This document shows, piece by piece, positions 35,071 to 37,276 of a stretch of DNA of 37,276 nucleotides (its first letter is position 1; each line of letters begins with the position of its first letter). The notes beneath the pieces are model-generated. The model saw only the letters and a program-made list of their open reading frames with translations. It had not been told where the DNA came from and ran no database searches. The stretch lies in assembly GCA_022775765.1 (NCBI GenBank), contig JALFKC010000066.1, positions 1-37,276 on the forward strand, read 5' to 3'. Position numbers and translations under genes: made by a program. The stretch comes from Campylobacter sp. Its GTDB lineage: Bacteria; Campylobacterota; Campylobacteria; Campylobacterales; Campylobacteraceae.

Positions 35071-35405
35071 TTTCTTAGATAATCTTGCAAAGCCTTAAGC
35101 TCTTCATCATTTATCTCAGTCTTTCTAAAAAATGGCATTGAGTGTTTTCCGTTTCTTACATAAAACGCTATAAAATCACTTGTTAGATCCTCCCTTTCTT
35201 CAAGCACAGCTGGAACACCTGTATCTTTATATAGAACTGCTAAAGCATTAGTTCCTGGCATATTTTTAGCGTGACAAGTAGCACACCAGTATTGATAGAT
35301 CTCTTTTCCTTTGGTTTTTGAACTCTTATCATTTGAACTATTTTCACCAAAAGATAGACTAATACTAACTGCTATTAAAAGTATAAATTTGATTAAATTT
35401 TTCAT
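35058..35405 (-). CDS. Small periplasmic c-type cytochrome
   Basis: A 115-residue monoheme cytochrome c with a Sec signal (MKNLIKFILLIAVSISLSFG), the heme-binding motif CATCH and a likely Met ligand in HSMPFF, ending in a LQDYLRKG helix. It overlaps the flavoprotein gene upstream by ATGA, so the two are made together. By analogy with p-cresol methylhydroxylase, which pairs a flavoprotein with a small cytochrome, it would take electrons from the flavin and pass them to the respiratory chain. That function is inferred from context. Confidence 0.85.
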   Translation of the reverse strand: MKNLIKFILLIAVSISLSFGENSSNDKSSKTKGKEIYQYWCATCHAKNMPGTNALAVLYKDTGVPAVLEEREDLTSDFIAFYVRNGKHSMPFFRKTEINDEELKALQDYLRKGNE

Positions 35406-37033
35406 TTGTTATCCTTTTTTGCTTCTCTTACAGCTTTTGGCCAAATCCCACCTCTACCAGGTGCGATAATACCATTTGGATCAATTGTATCTTTTAGGCT
35501 CTCTATAAAGCGTCTTAGAATATGATTGTTGTATGAATATACATTCATAACATCATCTTGGAATGTTGGGGCTGCTCTGTAATCACCCCAGCCATTTTTA
35601 GCAGCAACTTCTATCATCTTTCTAAATGCTACTCTCATCTTTTTGTTGTGTTCTATGTCGGTGCGAGAGTTGCCAAAATTTAGCATAAAACAAAACGCCC
35701 TATACATCCAGCTTCTAGGGTGTGAAAAAGGTGTAATTGGCGATGGCATTCCTAGTTCGTGGAAAACTTCGATATAGGTATCTTGACACTTCATTAACTC
35801 TTTGCCATCTCTAGGGATTATCGGTGAGAACCACACATGCCCATCTTGGGGCTCAAGCACTTCGCCCCTTGTGCTTAGCCAAAATATCTCCATATTTGGC
35901 ACACCTAAAGTAACTTTGTGTTTCATCTCTTCTATCTTTTCAGGCTCATCTTTGACACTAAATTTCTCTAAAATTTCAATATTTGAGCCTTTTATTTCGC
36001 TAAATCTAGCTTTAATATACTCTATGTCTGCTTCTACACTTGCTTTATTTCCATAGATTGGAATGTCGATTTGCCAGTAAGGAATCTTATTTCTCATAGC
36101 GTAATCTTCAATTTTAGCGACATCTGGCAAGCCATTTTTTGAAGTTAGATATGATTTTAGCTCTTCATTCATCGGTTTGCCGTGTGGTGGATTAAGTGGA
36201 CTTCTATAAAGTGGCCAACCACAGATAAATGAATCTTCAAGGTAGTTTAGAATTTCAACTATCTTTATAATGTCATTTCTTTTTGGTGTTGTAAGGCTAA
36301 GAAGTGCATAATACTCCGGTTTAGGCATCATCCAAAAGCCCATCTTTGTTACTATTCCAAAGTTTGATTGAGCAAATAGTCCATCTACATAAGCACCATA
36401 CCCATATTTATTCTCAGCAAATGTTTTAGCCCCAGGCAGTGCACCCATTCCTGTTCTCATTAGTTCGCCATTAGGAAGCACAACCTCCATTCCACAGTGT
36501 GAGCCAAAATGATCTCTATACATTCCATAGGTGTATCCCCAGCCGTGATCTAGGGCGTTTCCTACTGGACTTCCCCAACCAGGATCTGGAATATCTAAAA
36601 ATACATTTAAATTATTTTTTTTGCAGTATTCATATAAATCAAAATAACTAACACCGGGCTCTAAAATGCAAAAATTTCTCTTATCGTCAACTTCAATGAT
36701 TTTATTCATTCTTTTTAGATCTAATACTACATCACCTCTTCTATTTGGGGCTGATGAGCCATAACCTAGATTTTTACCTGTTGAGATTGGAAAGAGTGGG
36801 ATTTTATACTCATTTGCAATTTTTACTATTTCTTGCACCTCTTCAGTAGTTTTTGGGGCTAGGGCTAAAGATGGAATAGCTTCATTTGGCTCATCCCACT
36901 CGGCTGAGTATGCGTCTCTGTATAGATTAACATCATCAGGGTTATCAAATACCCACTCATCTCCTAAGAGCTTTTTAAACTCTTCTACTGCTTTTTTAAA
37001 ATCAGTTTCACTTACACCAACTGGAAGTATCAT
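35402..37033 (-). CDS. VAO-family FAD oxidoreductase, p-cresol methylhydroxylase flavoprotein-like
   Basis: A 543-residue flavoprotein. The FAD-binding PCMH-type domain (about 30-250) shows FPISTGKNLGYGSSAP, DVVLDLKRMNKIIEVD, the segment GWGSPVGNALDHGWGYT and GLFAQSNFGIVTKMGFWMMP; the C-terminus ends in DPNGIIAPGRGG, usual in the vanillyl-alcohol oxidase/4-cresol dehydrogenase group. These enzymes oxidise 4-alkylphenols at the benzylic carbon. The linked cytochrome gene argues for a dehydrogenase rather than an oxidase. There is no Sec signal at the N-terminus, so how it meets a periplasmic cytochrome is open (PCMH flavoproteins also lack obvious ones in some cases, I am not certain). The actual substrate is unknown. 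Confidence 0.82.
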   Translation of the reverse strand: MILPVGVSETDFKKAVEEFKKLLGDEWVFDNPDDVNLYRDAYSAEWDEPNEAIPSLALAPKTTEEVQEIVKIANEYKIPLFPISTGKNLGYGSSAPNRRGDVVLDLKRMNKIIEVDDKRNFCILEPGVSYFDLYEYCKKNNLNVFLDIPDPGWGSPVGNALDHGWGYTYGMYRDHFGSHCGMEVVLPNGELMRTGMGALPGAKTFAENKYGYGAYVDGLFAQSNFGIVTKMGFWMMPKPEYYALLSLTTPKRNDIIKIVEILNYLEDSFICGWPLYRSPLNPPHGKPMNEELKSYLTSKNGLPDVAKIEDYAMRNKIPYWQIDIPIYGNKASVEADIEYIKARFSEIKGSNIEILEKFSVKDEPEKIEEMKHKVTLGVPNMEIFWLSTRGEVLEPQDGHVWFSPIIPRDGKELMKCQDTYIEVFHELGMPSPITPFSHPRSWMYRAFCFMLNFGNSRTDIEHNKKMRVAFRKMIEVAAKNGWGDYRAAPTFQDDVMNVYSYNNHILRRFIESLKDTIDPNGIIAPGRGGIWPKAVREAKKDNK

Positions 37034-37276
37034 ATTATCTCTCCTTGCATATCTTTTGGGGCTAATATAAATGAGTATAGTTTAGCCCTATTGTTTAAAT
37101 CTGTTTTTGAAGTAGCACTTAGCTTAATCTTATCACCACTTAGTATAAAATTTGAGTAAGTATAGTTTAGAGTATTTTTAAAGCTATCTTTACCTAAGGC
37201 TACATTAACTCTTGAAATCATCTCTTTTGGTAGAGTTAGATTGTGAGTTATAGTATTAGAGTTTAAATAGTGAGTG
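37030..37276 (-). CDS. Partial gene upstream in the flavocytochrome operon, unknown
   Basis: The frame is open to the right window edge and ends at 37030, overlapping the flavoprotein start by ATGA, so at least 81 C-terminal residues are present. Visible parts include LTLPKEMISRVNVALGKDSF and LYSFILAPKDMQG. No motif is recognised. The close coupling suggests a role in the same pathway. The real start is outside the window; an internal Met at 37221 is probably not the start, as the frame continues well past it. Confidence 0.6.
   Translation of the reverse strand, partial: THYLNSNTITHNLTLPKEMISRVNVALGKDSFKNTLNYTYSNFILSGDKIKLSATSKTDLNNRAKLYSFILAPKDMQGEII

Overview
The window looks like the chromosome of an AT-rich epsilonproteobacterium, most likely a Campylobacter outside the C. 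jejuni/coli group (for example the fetus/hyointestinalis/lanienae cluster; species not determinable here). Reasons: low GC, Shine-Dalgarno-led tightly overlapping genes, the rpsF-ssb-rpsR operon near proC-bamD-lon, a Campylobacter-type dba-dsbI locus, and a BamD/Lon pair typical of the genus.

Region 1-10.9 kb (minus strand) is a type III-D CRISPR-Cas operon of the fused 'III-Dv' layout: cas10 (no HD domain), a Cas7-Cas5-Cas11 fusion, a double Cas7 fusion (Cas7-2x), csx19, a Cas7 with a large insertion (TIGR03986-like), a CARF-HEPN Csx1/Csx2-type RNase and a small Csx20-like protein (predicted ring nuclease). All effector and signalling genes are open and overlap by a few bases. The last gene, a reverse transcriptase-Cas1 fusion, is wrecked by many frameshifts and stop codons, and its Cas1 part runs off the left edge. 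No CRISPR array, cas2 or cas6 is visible. The system therefore looks like an interference module that has lost its own RNA-capable spacer acquisition.

Region 11-12.4 kb is rpsF-ssb-rpsR (minus). A perfect 112-bp copy of the rpsR 3' end sits directly downstream of rpsR, between it and its terminator, at the border of the CRISPR operon. Region 12.5-19.3 kb is one gene for a 2236-residue exported protein of unknown function. Region 19.3-22.9 kb (minus) holds the hibernation factor hpf, three type II secretion/type IV pilus-like pseudopilins and proC. Region 23-26.1 kb (plus) holds bamD and lon. After an 800-bp AT-rich gap come argJ, a two-TM potassium-channel/RCK protein and rpmB (minus), then rpe and a DnaQ-like exonuclease (plus).

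Region 31.1-32.9 kb carries a decayed dba-dsbI operon (disulfide oxidoreductase), with lost start, stops and frameshifts. An EamA transporter made of two near-duplicate halves follows. The 34.0-35.06 kb gap is unusual: it contains direct repeats, a 41-bp tandem repeat, strong hairpins, and three diverged copies of one structured element whose stems are kept by compensatory changes. The right end (minus) is a flavocytochrome operon resembling p-cresol methylhydroxylase: a VAO-family flavoprotein, a small c-type cytochrome and an upstream partial gene.
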